The notes beneath the pieces were generated by a model, which did not search any database, was not told the origin of the DNA, and saw nothing but the letters and a program-made list of their open reading frames with translations. Both the position numbers and the translations under genes were made by a program. Shown piece after piece: positions 16,408 to 24,767 of a stretch of 64,000 nucleotides of DNA. The DNA is from JAWXBK01 sp040878185 (lineage in GTDB: Bacteria; Pseudomonadota; Alphaproteobacteria; Dongiales; Dongiaceae). The DNA is taken from assembly GCA_040878185.1 (NCBI GenBank), contig JBBDMS010000003.1, forward strand, positions 62,001-126,000. The letters are read 5' to 3'. Position 1 is the stretch's first letter; each line of letters opens with the position of its first letter.

Positions 16408-17859
16408 ATGACGACGACCTTGATCAAGAATGCCGACTGGGTGATCGGTTACGACAAATCGACCGGGCACCACCAGTTCCTGCGCAATGTCGACGTCGCG
16501 TTCACGGCCGACAGGATCGTCCATGTCGGCCCTCAGTTTTCGGGCCATGCCGACCGGACGATCTCCGGCGAAGGTGTCATGGTCATGCCCGGCCTGCTCG
16601 ACCTCCATCTGCACGCGTATATGGAGATGCACGGCAAGGGCTTCTTCGAGGATCTCGCGTCCAAACACATGGGGATGACGCAACTCTTCGAATATACGTG
16701 GCTGCTGCAGGAGGATGAGGAATCGGCGATTGCCGCCACGCAAGCCTCCGCCGCCGATCTTCTGCGCAGCGGCTGCACGACGATGGCCGAGCTTTATTGT
16801 TCCGGCCTTCCCCATGACGGGTGGGTCGACATGCTCGGTCGCACCGGCATTCGCACCTATGTCTGCCCGATGGTGCAGTCCGGCCATTGGTATACGCCCA
16901 ACGGCAAGGATCATCTCTACACCTGGTACGAAGAGAAGGGCGTCCAGAATCTGTCGCGCGCGCTCGAGATGATCGACGAGGCGATAGCGCATTCCTCCGG
17001 TCGGCTGCATGGCATGGTCGGTGCGGCGCAGGCCGATACCTGCACGCCGGATCTGTTCACCCGCTGCAAGCAGGCAGCCGAGGATCGCGATATCCCGTTG
17101 CAGACCCACGCCGCGCAATCGGTCATGGAACATCGCGAGATGATGCGCCGCCATGGCAAGACGCCGATCGAATGGCTTGCCGAAATTGGGGTGCTAGGCC
17201 CCAAGACGCTGCTCGGCCATGCGATCAATATCGACCAGCATCCCTGGATCAATCACTACGAACATCGCGATCTCGAGCGCCTGGCCGAAACAGGCACGAC
17301 GGTGGTGCATTGCCCGCGTGCGTTTGCGCAATGGGGCGACATGATGCGCTCGCTCGGCGGCTATCGGGCGGCGGGGGTCAATATGGCGCTCGGCACCGAT
17401 TGCTATCCGCATGACATGATCGAGGAAATGCGTATCGCCGGGCTCATGTCCAAGGTCGCGAGCGGTCATGTCGATCTGCTGCGGACCGAAGACGTGTTCG
17501 AGATTGCCACGCTGGGTGCGGCGAAGGCACTGGGACGCGACGATCTCGGGCGGATCTCCGTCGGCGCGAAGGCCGATATCGTGCTCGTCGATCTCACGCA
17601 TCCCTCGATGCGGCCGGTCCGCGATCCGCTGCGCTCGCTGGTTTATTCCGGCGTCGCCTCTGCGGTGCGCGATGTGTTCGTGAACGGCGAACAAATGGTC
17701 GCCGATCGCAAGGTGCTGACCATGGACCAGGACGAGGTGCTGGACCGGCTCGAGGCGGGACAGCGTCGTGCGCTCGCGCGGGTGCCGACGATGGATTGGG
17801 CGAAGCGGACCGCCGACGAGGTGTCGCCGCTCAGTCTGAAGATGGCCGCGCGTAACTGA
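16408..17859 (+). CDS. Deaminase-type amidohydrolase (TrzA/AtzA-like)
   Basis: The 483-residue metal-dependent hydrolase has a TIM-barrel with the HxH motif LLDLHLHAYMEMHGKG, later metal or catalytic residues in PLQTHAAQS and LLGHAIN, and the final Asp in ALGTDCYPHD. The C-terminal beta-sandwich has GRISVGAKADIVLVDL. The family deaminates or dechlorinates ring compounds (guanine, methylthioadenosine, triazines) using one divalent metal. It is preceded by GGAGG, and the dihydropyrimidinase follows after 37 bases. The ring substrate is unknown. It is one of three amidohydrolases of this superfamily, besides the dihydropyrimidinase, in the window. Confidence 0.88.
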   Translation: MTTTLIKNADWVIGYDKSTGHHQFLRNVDVAFTADRIVHVGPQFSGHADRTISGEGVMVMPGLLDLHLHAYMEMHGKGFFEDLASKHMGMTQLFEYTWLLQEDEESAIAATQASAADLLRSGCTTMAELYCSGLPHDGWVDMLGRTGIRTYVCPMVQSGHWYTPNGKDHLYTWYEEKGVQNLSRALEMIDEAIAHSSGRLHGMVGAAQADTCTPDLFTRCKQAAEDRDIPLQTHAAQSVMEHREMMRRHGKTPIEWLAEIGVLGPKTLLGHAINIDQHPWINHYEHRDLERLAETGTTVVHCPRAFAQWGDMMRSLGGYRAAGVNMALGTDCYPHDMIEEMRIAGLMSKVASGHVDLLRTEDVFEIATLGAAKALGRDDLGRISVGAKADIVLVDLTHPSMRPVRDPLRSLVYSGVASAVRDVFVNGEQMVADRKVLTMDQDEVLDRLEAGQRRALARVPTMDWAKRTADEVSPLSLKMAARN

Positions 17860-17896
17860 CCGCAGCCGGCCGCTTGGCCGCAAAGAGAGGGACGCG

Positions 17897-19306
17897 ATGA
17901 CCTTGCTGATCCGAAGCGGCCGCATCATTACGGCCAGCGACGACTACGTCGCCGACATCGTCGTCGATGGCGGTCGCATTCGCACCATCGGTCTCGACAT
18001 TCCCGTCGGCGATCACGCCGAGGTGCATGACGCGCAGGGCCTTCTGGTTCTGCCCGGCGGCGTCGATGTGCATACGCATCTCGATTGGGATTTCGGCATC
18101 GCGCGCACGGCCGACACATTCGGCAGCGGAACGAAAGCGGCAGCCTTTGGTGGCACCACCACATTGGTCGATTTCTGCAACCAGGACGGGCGCACACCGC
18201 ACGATGCGCTTGAGGACTGGCACAAGCGCGCGGCGACCGCCTGCATCGACGTCTCGGCGCATCTCATCCTGACCAAGGTCAACGAACAGGTTCTGATCGA
18301 CATGAAATCGCTGATCCATCAGGAGGGCGTGTCGACCTTCAAATTGTTCATGGCCTATCCCGGCGTGCTGATGGTCGACGATGGGACGATCTTCAAGGCG
18401 ATGCGCGTCGCGCGCGACAATGGCGGTATGATCTGCATCCATGCCGAGAACGGGCCGGTCATCCAGGTGCTGATCGAGGAGGCGCTGGCCGCCGGCCATA
18501 CCGCCCCGCGCTATCACGAAAGCACAAGGCCAAGCCTGATGGAGGGCGAGGCGACGCAGCGTGCGATTACCCTGGCGGAGCTGGCCGAAGCGCCGGTCTA
18601 CATCGTCCATCTTTCGGCCGCCGAGGCACTTGCGGCAGTAACCGCGGCGCGCGATCGCGGCATCCGGGTCCATGCCGAAACATGTCCGCATTATCTATTT
18701 CTCACCAAGGAAGAGTATGAGCGGCCGGGTTTCGACAGCGCGAAGTTCGTGATGACGCCACCGCTGCGCGACCATCATCATCAGTCGATGCTGTGGCGCG
18801 GTCTCGGCACCGACGATCTGCAGGTGATCTCGACCGATCATTGCCCGTTCTGTTTCAACGAACAGCCGCTCGGCATGAAATATTCGAAGCAGCAGGGCCA
18901 CGAGAACTTTAACAAGATCCCCAACGGCGCGCCCGGTGTCGAAACGCGGCTGCCGCTGGTCTATGACGGTGGCGTCCGGAACGGCCGGCTGTCACTCAAC
19001 CGTTTCGTGCAGGTGACTTCGACGACACCGGCGAAGCTATTCGGTCTGTTTCCGCGCAAGGGAACCATCGCCGTCGGCTCGGATGCCGATATTGTCCTGT
19101 TCGATCCGAACGAGACATGGACGATCCGCGCGAGCGAACATCACAGCCGCATCGATTACAGCCTGTTCGAGGGCCGCTCATTGACGGGCCGCGTGAAAAA
19201 GGTCTTTCTGCGCGGCGAACTGATCGTGGACGGGCCCCACTGGAAGGGGCGCGAGGGCATGGGCGGCTTCATCAAGCGCGGCGAAGCGGGCCATCGAACG
19301 AGCTGA
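17897..19306 (+). CDS. hydA: Dihydropyrimidinase / hydantoinase
   Basis: The 469-residue protein keeps the signature features: GGVDVHTHLDWDFG (HxH), the lysine that becomes carboxylated and bridges the metals in STFKLFMAYPG, metal His residues in ICIHAENG and YIVHLSAAEAL, and the Asp in VISTDHCPF. The C-terminus has GSDADIVLFDPN. Such enzymes open dihydrouracil, dihydrothymine or hydantoin rings to N-carbamoyl products, which the M20 carbamoylase encoded at 5653 could then hydrolyse. It lies in the rightward operon, 61 bases before the aldolase gene. Hydantoinase and dihydropyrimidinase cannot be told apart by sequence alone. Confidence 0.92.
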   Translation: MTLLIRSGRIITASDDYVADIVVDGGRIRTIGLDIPVGDHAEVHDAQGLLVLPGGVDVHTHLDWDFGIARTADTFGSGTKAAAFGGTTTLVDFCNQDGRTPHDALEDWHKRAATACIDVSAHLILTKVNEQVLIDMKSLIHQEGVSTFKLFMAYPGVLMVDDGTIFKAMRVARDNGGMICIHAENGPVIQVLIEEALAAGHTAPRYHESTRPSLMEGEATQRAITLAELAEAPVYIVHLSAAEALAAVTAARDRGIRVHAETCPHYLFLTKEEYERPGFDSAKFVMTPPLRDHHHQSMLWRGLGTDDLQVISTDHCPFCFNEQPLGMKYSKQQGHENFNKIPNGAPGVETRLPLVYDGGVRNGRLSLNRFVQVTSTTPAKLFGLFPRKGTIAVGSDADIVLFDPNETWTIRASEHHSRIDYSLFEGRSLTGRVKKVFLRGELIVDGPHWKGREGMGGFIKRGEAGHRTS

Positions 19307-19367
19307 CGGTTCACAAATCCGCTCAGCCGGCTGCCCGATCGGTTCCAACCGAGGAGGGGAGACCAGC

Positions 19368-20135
19368 ATGAGCCAGCGACCGAGACGATCCGGCAAGAGC
19401 AGCGCCAGCGGCACGACGAAACTCGCGTTTTGGCTGCAGCGTGCCCACCCGACGACCTGCGAAATCGCCGCCCTGGTCGGCTACGACATCGTTCTCATCG
19501 ACATGGAGCATGGTGCGATCGGCGTCGAAGCGGCGGACGCACTGGTCGTCGGCGCGAAGCAGGCGGGGCTCACCGTCTACGTGCGCGTTTCGCATTCCGA
19601 ACGCGTCCCGATCCAGTACGCGCTCGATTCCGGCGCAGACGGCGTGATCCTGCCGCAGTTGCAGGATGCCGACCATGCACGCGTTGCGACCGCTTATGCG
19701 AAGTATCCGCCGCTCGGTACGCGCGGCGTCGGATTCAGCCGGACCCATGACTATGCCGGCACGCCGCGCAATTTCACGACCCGCGAAAATCGCCGGGCGC
19801 GCTGTTTCGCGATGATCGAAACACCCGGCGCGCTTGCGGATGCCGAAGCGATCGCCGTACTGCCCACCGTCGACGGGTTGTTCGTCGGTCCGGCCGATCT
19901 GTCGATGACCCGCGGCCGCGGTCTTGTTCAGGGCAATGCGGCCGACCAGCGCGACTGGCGTCAGGCGGCGCAGGCCGCGCTCGCCGTCGGCAAATCCTGG
20001 GCGATCCCGGCGCATGATCCGGTGTCGCTCCGCTTTGCCCGGCGCCATCAGGCGGAGTTCGTCACGATCAGCGACGATCTGTCGGCCATCCGGCAGGGGT
20101 TCCTCGATGCCCTGGCGATGGCGGGGCGGAGCTGA
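19368..20135 (+). CDS. HpcH/HpaI aldolase family protein
   Basis: The 255-residue TIM-barrel protein has the class II pyruvate-aldolase features: IVLIDMEHGAIG, the metal Glu in AMIETPGALADAEAI, and FVGPADLSMTRG with the metal Asp. These enzymes split 4-hydroxy-2-oxo acids to pyruvate or its analogues. The pattern ALDSGADGVILPQL is conserved. GGAGGGG precedes the ATG. It is the last gene of the rightward catabolic operon, so it may handle the carbon skeleton left after nitrogen removal. Confidence 0.88.
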   Translation: MSQRPRRSGKSSASGTTKLAFWLQRAHPTTCEIAALVGYDIVLIDMEHGAIGVEAADALVVGAKQAGLTVYVRVSHSERVPIQYALDSGADGVILPQLQDADHARVATAYAKYPPLGTRGVGFSRTHDYAGTPRNFTTRENRRARCFAMIETPGALADAEAIAVLPTVDGLFVGPADLSMTRGRGLVQGNAADQRDWRQAAQAALAVGKSWAIPAHDPVSLRFARRHQAEFVTISDDLSAIRQGFLDALAMAGRS

Positions 20136-20173
20136 GCTCGGCCCGAGGCTCGCAGTGATCGACCTTCGTTGGA

Positions 20174-20219
20174 TTGTTCAACAACTCTACTTGACAGAAA
20201 TTAATCGATTATCAAAGAT
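20174..20219 (+). promoter_or_regulatory. FadR-type operator with adjacent promoter
   Basis: TTGTTCAACAA (20174-20184) is a perfect palindrome about its centre and fits TNGTNNNACNA, the known consensus of the FadR subfamily of GntR regulators. A consensus -35 TTGACA follows at 20191-20196, with a weak -10 AAAGAT at 20214. It precedes the amino-acid binding-protein gene. A related site is at 23486, and the FadR-type regulator lies between them at 22696. Confidence 0.55.
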
Positions 20220-20258
20220 GACCCTTCCGGCACAGGGAGCTGGGAAAGGGAGCAAACC

Positions 20259-21080
20259 ATGAAACGCAAAGGCTTGGTCACGATCGCGGCAGCTCTGCTG
20301 GTGATGGCAAGCGGGCTGTCGATCGCCGCGGCGGAAGATGCAATTCCGGTTCCGGCGCGAATCACAGAGGCGGGCAAGATCAGTTTCTGCACCGCACCGC
20401 CCTATCCGCCCGTGATCTATCAGGAAGGTGATACGATCGTCGGGTCCGACGCCGATATCGGCGCTGCCATCGCCGAGAAACTCGGCGTCGAGGTCGAATG
20501 GGTTCCGATCGGCTTCGATGGTTTCATCGCTGCCGTTCAGACCGAGAAATGCGATGGCTATCTGGGGGCATCGACGCATACCGCGGAGCGCGCCGAGCAG
20601 GTGCATTTCACCGACTATGTCGAGGTCGGCACGCAGTATCTCGTCGCCAAGGGCAACCCGCTCGGGATCGCATCGGAGGAGGATTTCTCTGGTCACGCGG
20701 TCTCGGTGCTGGTCGGCACGACCGAGAAGCAGGCGCTCGACGACCTCAATGCGAAGCTCGATGCGGAAGGCAAGGAACTGATCGATATCTCGGTGTTCAA
20801 CGCCGATACCGATGCCGGCATGGCGCTGACTCAGAACAAGGTCGACGCCTACGGGACGGATTCGCCGGGCCTGATCTTCTATCTGGACAAGTTCCCGGGC
20901 CAGTTCGAGGCGGCATTGCCGGAACCGGTCCGGCGCAAACCCTGGGGTATCGCAACGCGGCTCGACGACGACGAGCTGAACGCGGCGCTGCTGGCGGCGG
21001 TCGACGCGATGTACGCGGATGGCACAATGATGGCCATTCTCGAGAAATGGCAGATGACCGACATTGCCCTGAAGAAGTGA
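20259..21080 (+). CDS. Amino-acid ABC transporter substrate-binding protein (family 3)
   Basis: The 273-residue periplasmic protein has a Sec signal (MKRKGLVTIAAALLVMASG, cleavage near AAAED). The mature part has the type II binding-protein signature: FCTAPPYPPVIY, VGSDADIGAAIAEKLG, FDGFIAAVQTEKCD and GYLGASTHTAERAEQVHF. The second lobe includes VSVLVGTTEKQAL. The family binds polar or acidic amino acids and opines. GGGAGC lies before the ATG. The permease follows after 12 bases. Confidence 0.9.
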   Translation: MKRKGLVTIAAALLVMASGLSIAAAEDAIPVPARITEAGKISFCTAPPYPPVIYQEGDTIVGSDADIGAAIAEKLGVEVEWVPIGFDGFIAAVQTEKCDGYLGASTHTAERAEQVHFTDYVEVGTQYLVAKGNPLGIASEEDFSGHAVSVLVGTTEKQALDDLNAKLDAEGKELIDISVFNADTDAGMALTQNKVDAYGTDSPGLIFYLDKFPGQFEAALPEPVRRKPWGIATRLDDDELNAALLAAVDAMYADGTMMAILEKWQMTDIALKK

Positions 21081-21092
21081 GGCGGATCGAGC

Positions 21093-21878
21093 GTGCTCCA
21101 TCAGATCGACTGGCAACTCCTCGGTGAGAGGCTGTTCGAACCGGCGGGGCCGTTCTGGCGAGCGTTAGTCACCACGGTGGGTGTCGCCGTCGTGGCCCAG
21201 ATCGTGGGCGTCATTCTCGGCTTTCTGGTCGTGATGTCGCTGCGCACACGGTTCTGGCCGCTGAAGGTGGTTACCTATCTCTATGTCTGGGTGTTTCGCG
21301 GCACACCCATCGTGGTGCAGATCTTCTTCGTGTTTTTCGGCGCGAACCTGTTTCTCGGGTTTGACCTCTTCCCGCGGGAAGTAAGCCTCATCGGGTTCAC
21401 GATTTCGGGCGCTGTCGTCGCCGGCACGGTCGCGCTCGCGGTCAACGAAGGCGCCTATATGAGCGAGATCATCCGCGCCGGCATTGAGGCGATCGATCGC
21501 GGCCAACTCGAATCGGCCCTCGCGGTCGGCATGCTGCGCCGTACCGCGATGCGACGGATCATTCTGCCGCAGGCCGCCCGCGTCATCATTCCGCCGCTCG
21601 GCAACCAGTTCAACTACATGCTCAAGACCACGTCGCTACTCGCCTTCATCGGCGTCTATGAATTGTTCCGCGATGCGCAGGTGCATTACTCGGTGCATTT
21701 CCAGCCGGTCGAGGTCTTCATCGCGGTCGCGATCTGGTATCTCACGTTGACCACGATCTGGGGCCTGGTCCAGGTCCGCCTCGAACGGCGTTTCGGGGCC
21801 AGCGAACTCGACGAGAATGAAAGCTGGCTGACGCGACTCCTCGGTTTGGGTGGTTCGGCGGATCGCGGCCGGCGATGA
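21093..21878 (+). CDS. Amino-acid ABC transporter permease (HisM/GlnP family)
   Basis: The 261-residue membrane protein starts at a GTG 12 bases after the binding-protein stop. It has the family motifs YVWVFRGTPIVVQIFFVFFG near the first spans and the EAA loop QLESALAVGMLRRTAMRRII. A C-terminal cytoplasmic tail (LERRFGASELDENESWL) is slightly long. It is the only permease in the cluster, so the channel may be a homodimer. The stop overlaps the ATPase start by 4 bases (ATGA). Confidence 0.9.
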   Translation: MLHQIDWQLLGERLFEPAGPFWRALVTTVGVAVVAQIVGVILGFLVVMSLRTRFWPLKVVTYLYVWVFRGTPIVVQIFFVFFGANLFLGFDLFPREVSLIGFTISGAVVAGTVALAVNEGAYMSEIIRAGIEAIDRGQLESALAVGMLRRTAMRRIILPQAARVIIPPLGNQFNYMLKTTSLLAFIGVYELFRDAQVHYSVHFQPVEVFIAVAIWYLTLTTIWGLVQVRLERRFGASELDENESWLTRLLGLGGSADRGRR

Positions 21879-22699
21879 AGCTCGAAACACGAGCACGCAC
21901 CCCTGCGGATCAGGAGACCGCCTTTTCCGGGGTGTCTTTGCCGATCGTCAGCGCCACGGGCGTCCATAAATGGTTCAGCAAACTTCATGTGCTGAACGAC
22001 GTGTCGCTCAGCGTCGCGCGCGGCGAAGTGGTGTGCATCATCGGCCCCTCGGGCTCGGGCAAGACAACCTTCCTGCGCTGCCTCAACCATCTCGAGCGGA
22101 TCGACAAAGGCCGCATCGAGATCGACGGACAGCTTGTAGGCTATCGTGAAACGGCCGACGGGAAGCTGGTCGAAGATACGGAAGTGAACGTCGCGAAGAT
22201 GCGCGCGCAGATCGGCTTCGTGTTCCAGCGATTCAATCTCTGGCCACACATGACTGCGTTCCAGAATATCGTCGAGGCGCCGATCCGGGTGGGCGGCGAG
22301 GCCCGCGACGTCGTGACCGCGCGCGCCGAAGCGCTGCTCGAGCGTGTCGGGCTCAGTGACAAGCGCGATGCCTATCCCGGGCGCCTCTCGGGCGGGCAGC
22401 AGCAGCGTGTGGCGATTGCACGGGCGCTCGCCATGAGACCGAAGCTGATGCTGTTCGACGAGGCGACCAGCGCGCTCGACCCCGAAACCGTCGGCGAGGT
22501 GCTCGCCGTCATGAAGGAGCTTGCGGCCGACGGGATGACGATGATCTGCGTCACGCATGAAATGGGCTTCGCGCGCGAAGCAGCCGACCGGGTCGTCATG
22601 ATGGATGCGGGATCGATCGTCGAGGAAGGTGTTCCCGATCAGATCTTCCGGGCGGCTCGGCACGAACGGACGCGGCAGTTCCTCGCGAAGATTCTCTAG
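21875..22699 (+). CDS. Amino-acid ABC transporter ATP-binding protein (GlnQ family)
   Basis: The 274-residue ATPase has Walker A GPSGSGKTTF, Q-loop FVFQRFNLWPHMTA, signature LSGGQQQRVAIARA and Walker B LMLFDEATSALDPE. The usual DEPTSALD is DEATSALD here, a conservative change at a non-catalytic position. A short N-terminal extension of about 25 residues precedes the domain. The gene overlaps its permease by 4 bases, and its stop overlaps the stop of the convergent GntR gene. Confidence 0.92.
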   Translation: MKLETRARTPADQETAFSGVSLPIVSATGVHKWFSKLHVLNDVSLSVARGEVVCIIGPSGSGKTTFLRCLNHLERIDKGRIEIDGQLVGYRETADGKLVEDTEVNVAKMRAQIGFVFQRFNLWPHMTAFQNIVEAPIRVGGEARDVVTARAEALLERVGLSDKRDAYPGRLSGGQQQRVAIARALAMRPKLMLFDEATSALDPETVGEVLAVMKELAADGMTMICVTHEMGFAREAADRVVMMDAGSIVEEGVPDQIFRAARHERTRQFLAKIL

Positions 22700-23400
22700 C
22701 TGCCGGCCGACATCTCGCGCCGCTCGGCCTCGTCCTGCTCGTCGACGATCGACAGCGCGATTCGCTCCGAGGCATCGAGGTGGGTCTTCAGAATGCGCGC
22801 AGCAACGCCGAAATTAGCCTGGCGCAGCGCATCGAGGATGGCGATGTGATCTTCGGCGAATACGCGGCCTTCCTCGCGCTTGTAATCGGCGATGGCGAGT
22901 GCGAGGCGAACCTCGGTCAGCAGCGATGCATGGAATTCCGCCAGGCGCGCGCTGCCGATCGCCCGGACAAGCGCTGTATGGAAGGAAAAGTCAGCTTCCG
23001 CCGTCATTTTCCGGTCGTCGGCGCGGATGGCCGCGGCAAGGGCTTCAATCGCGATCTCGATGTCGCGCAGTTTCTCGCCGGTCGCATGCGGTATCGCCGA
23101 CAGCTCGAGGGTGCGCCGTGCCTCGTAAATGTCGATCACGTCGCTGCGCACCAGCTTCGAGACGGTGATACCGCGATGCATGCTGTGTCGCACCAGCCCT
23201 TCCGCGCTGAGGAGGCGAAACGCCTCGCGCACAGTATTGCGCGACACACCAATTGATTCGGCGATCGGTACTTCGCGAAGCGGCAGGCCGGGCGCGAACT
23301 CGCCGGTGATGATGCGCTCGCGCAAAGCCGCGGCGACCTGCTCTGCGGTCGTCGAGCGGCTGATCCGCAGTTCGGCAAAGGTCCGGTCGGGGTGGTTCAT
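22696..23400 (-). CDS. GntR-family (FadR/FCD) regulator of the amino-acid cluster
   Basis: The 234-residue protein has a winged helix (about 15-80; LPLREVPIAESIGVSRNTVR) and an FCD domain (about 95-215; the metal-type residues are in FSFHTALVRAIGSARLAEF and THLDASERIA). It is transcribed away from the SelA-like gene and converges on the transporter genes. Sites matching the FadR consensus lie upstream of both the transporter operon (20174) and the divergent gap (23486), so it is the most likely regulator of the transporter, the PLP enzyme and itself. The ligand is probably an amino acid or keto acid. Confidence 0.9.
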   Translation of the reverse strand: MNHPDRTFAELRISRSTTAEQVAAALRERIITGEFAPGLPLREVPIAESIGVSRNTVREAFRLLSAEGLVRHSMHRGITVSKLVRSDVIDIYEARRTLELSAIPHATGEKLRDIEIAIEALAAAIRADDRKMTAEADFSFHTALVRAIGSARLAEFHASLLTEVRLALAIADYKREEGRVFAEDHIAILDALRQANFGVAARILKTHLDASERIALSIVDEQDEAERREMSAGS

Positions 23401-23477
23401 GGATGTATGGCTCCCAAACTCCAGTCTCTCATTTGACCGATTTGGCCGCCATTATTGTTTTTTGCCCATTTGCTCGA

Positions 23478-23496
23478 TTGACAGATTGTTGAACAC
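23478..23496 (+). promoter_or_regulatory. TTGACA box overlapping a second FadR-type operator
   Basis: TTGACA (23478-23483) is followed directly by TTGTTGAACAC (23486-23496). The latter matches the 20174 palindrome in 9 of 11 positions and the TNGTNNNACNA consensus in all but the last base. It lies in the divergent gap between the GntR regulator and the SelA-like gene, in a position suited to repression. A -10 is not clear. Confidence 0.5.
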
Positions 23497-23560
23497 ATGA
23501 TCGACTATATGAGCCTGCTGCGGAAAAATCCACAGCGTTCTTCGGTGCAAGGGGTGCGAT

Positions 23561-24730
23561 TTGTCAGCGATTTACGAACGGCTCGGGCTCGCGCCCGCAG
23601 TCAATGCGCGTGGAACCTATTCCGATCTCGGCGGCTCGAGGCTTTCGGCCGGCGTATTGCGCGCCATGGAAGAGAGCAATCGCGCTTTCATCGAAATGGA
23701 AGACCTGCTTCAGAAATCCGGTGCCGCGGTCGCGACGCTGCTCGGCGTCGAGGCGGCGCGGGTGACGCCCGGCGCTGCGGCCTCGCTCGCACTTTGTGCA
23801 GCGGCCTGTGTGACACGGGGCGACGGCAAGGAAATCGAACGCCTGCCGGATACGACCGGCCTACCGAACGAAATCATCATCCAGCATGCTCACCGTTATA
23901 AGTACGAACGCTGTCTGCGCCTGGCGGGCATTCGTCTGGTCGAACCCGCCGGCGCAACGGTCACCGCCGAAATGCTTTCAGCCGCGATCACCGCGAAAAC
24001 GGCCGCGATCATCCATCCGGCGCATCTCAACGACGCGCCGGGTTCGCTGAGCCTCGAAAAGGTTGCCGCGATTGCGCGCAGCCGCGACATACCGGTGATC
24101 GTCGATGCCGCTTACAAGGTCGAACCGCCGGTCGATATACGCTCCTGGCTCGAGCGCGGGGCCGACGTCGTCTGCATCAGCGCCAAATATTTCAGCGGCC
24201 CGAATGCCGGCGGATTCGTGTTTGGCCGCCGCCGGGTTATCGACTGGATTGCGGCCTGCGATTTTACCGGATTCGAATCGTCCGACTATCTGACCTTCGG
24301 CCGTGTGTTCAAACTCGACCGGCAGATTGTGGTCGGTGTGGTCGAGGCGCTGCGCGAATGGATGGCGCTCGATTTCGATGTGCGCTATCGCCAGTACGGC
24401 GAGCAGGTGAAAAATCTCACGAAAAGCCTCGCCGACTATCCCGGCCTGACCTTGGTTCCGCGTTTCTTCACGATGGAAGAGACACTGGAGCAGGGGCCGA
24501 CCAATTCGCTCGAAGTGGTGCTGCCCGCAGGCGTCGATCCGCAGCAATTGCGCAAAAGGCTCAGTGAACGGCCGCAGCGCGTCCTGCTGCATGCCTATGA
24601 AAACAGCGTCGCGGCCGCCATGGAAACGCTGCTGCCGGGCGAAGAGGATATCGTGGGCCGCCGCATTCGCGAGGAACTCGATCTGATTGCGGGCGAAGCG
24701 GCGGGTTCGGGCCGGCGCACCGGTCGTTGA
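23561..24730 (+). CDS. SelA-like PLP-dependent enzyme (D-glucosaminate-6-P ammonia-lyase type)
   Basis: The 389-residue protein begins at a TTG preceded by AAGGGG at 6 bases. It has the fold-type I features of the SelA/DgaE family: an N-terminal VNARGTYSDLGGSRLS, VTPGAAASLALCAAACVTRG for cofactor phosphate, IPVIVDAAYKVEP with the Asp on the PLP nitrogen, and CISAKYFSGPNAGG with the probable Schiff-base Lys. Relatives of this kind without a tRNA-Sec pathway are often lyases or ammonia-lyases acting on amino acids or amino sugars. No selD or selB is nearby. It pairs with the OCD-family gene 37 bases downstream. Confidence 0.82.
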   Translation: MSAIYERLGLAPAVNARGTYSDLGGSRLSAGVLRAMEESNRAFIEMEDLLQKSGAAVATLLGVEAARVTPGAAASLALCAAACVTRGDGKEIERLPDTTGLPNEIIIQHAHRYKYERCLRLAGIRLVEPAGATVTAEMLSAAITAKTAAIIHPAHLNDAPGSLSLEKVAAIARSRDIPVIVDAAYKVEPPVDIRSWLERGADVVCISAKYFSGPNAGGFVFGRRRVIDWIAACDFTGFESSDYLTFGRVFKLDRQIVVGVVEALREWMALDFDVRYRQYGEQVKNLTKSLADYPGLTLVPRFFTMEETLEQGPTNSLEVVLPAGVDPQQLRKRLSERPQRVLLHAYENSVAAAMETLLPGEEDIVGRRIREELDLIAGEAAGSGRRTGR

Positions 24731-24767
24731 ACGACGAACCGATGCGGCGCTGACGAGTCCGACGACG

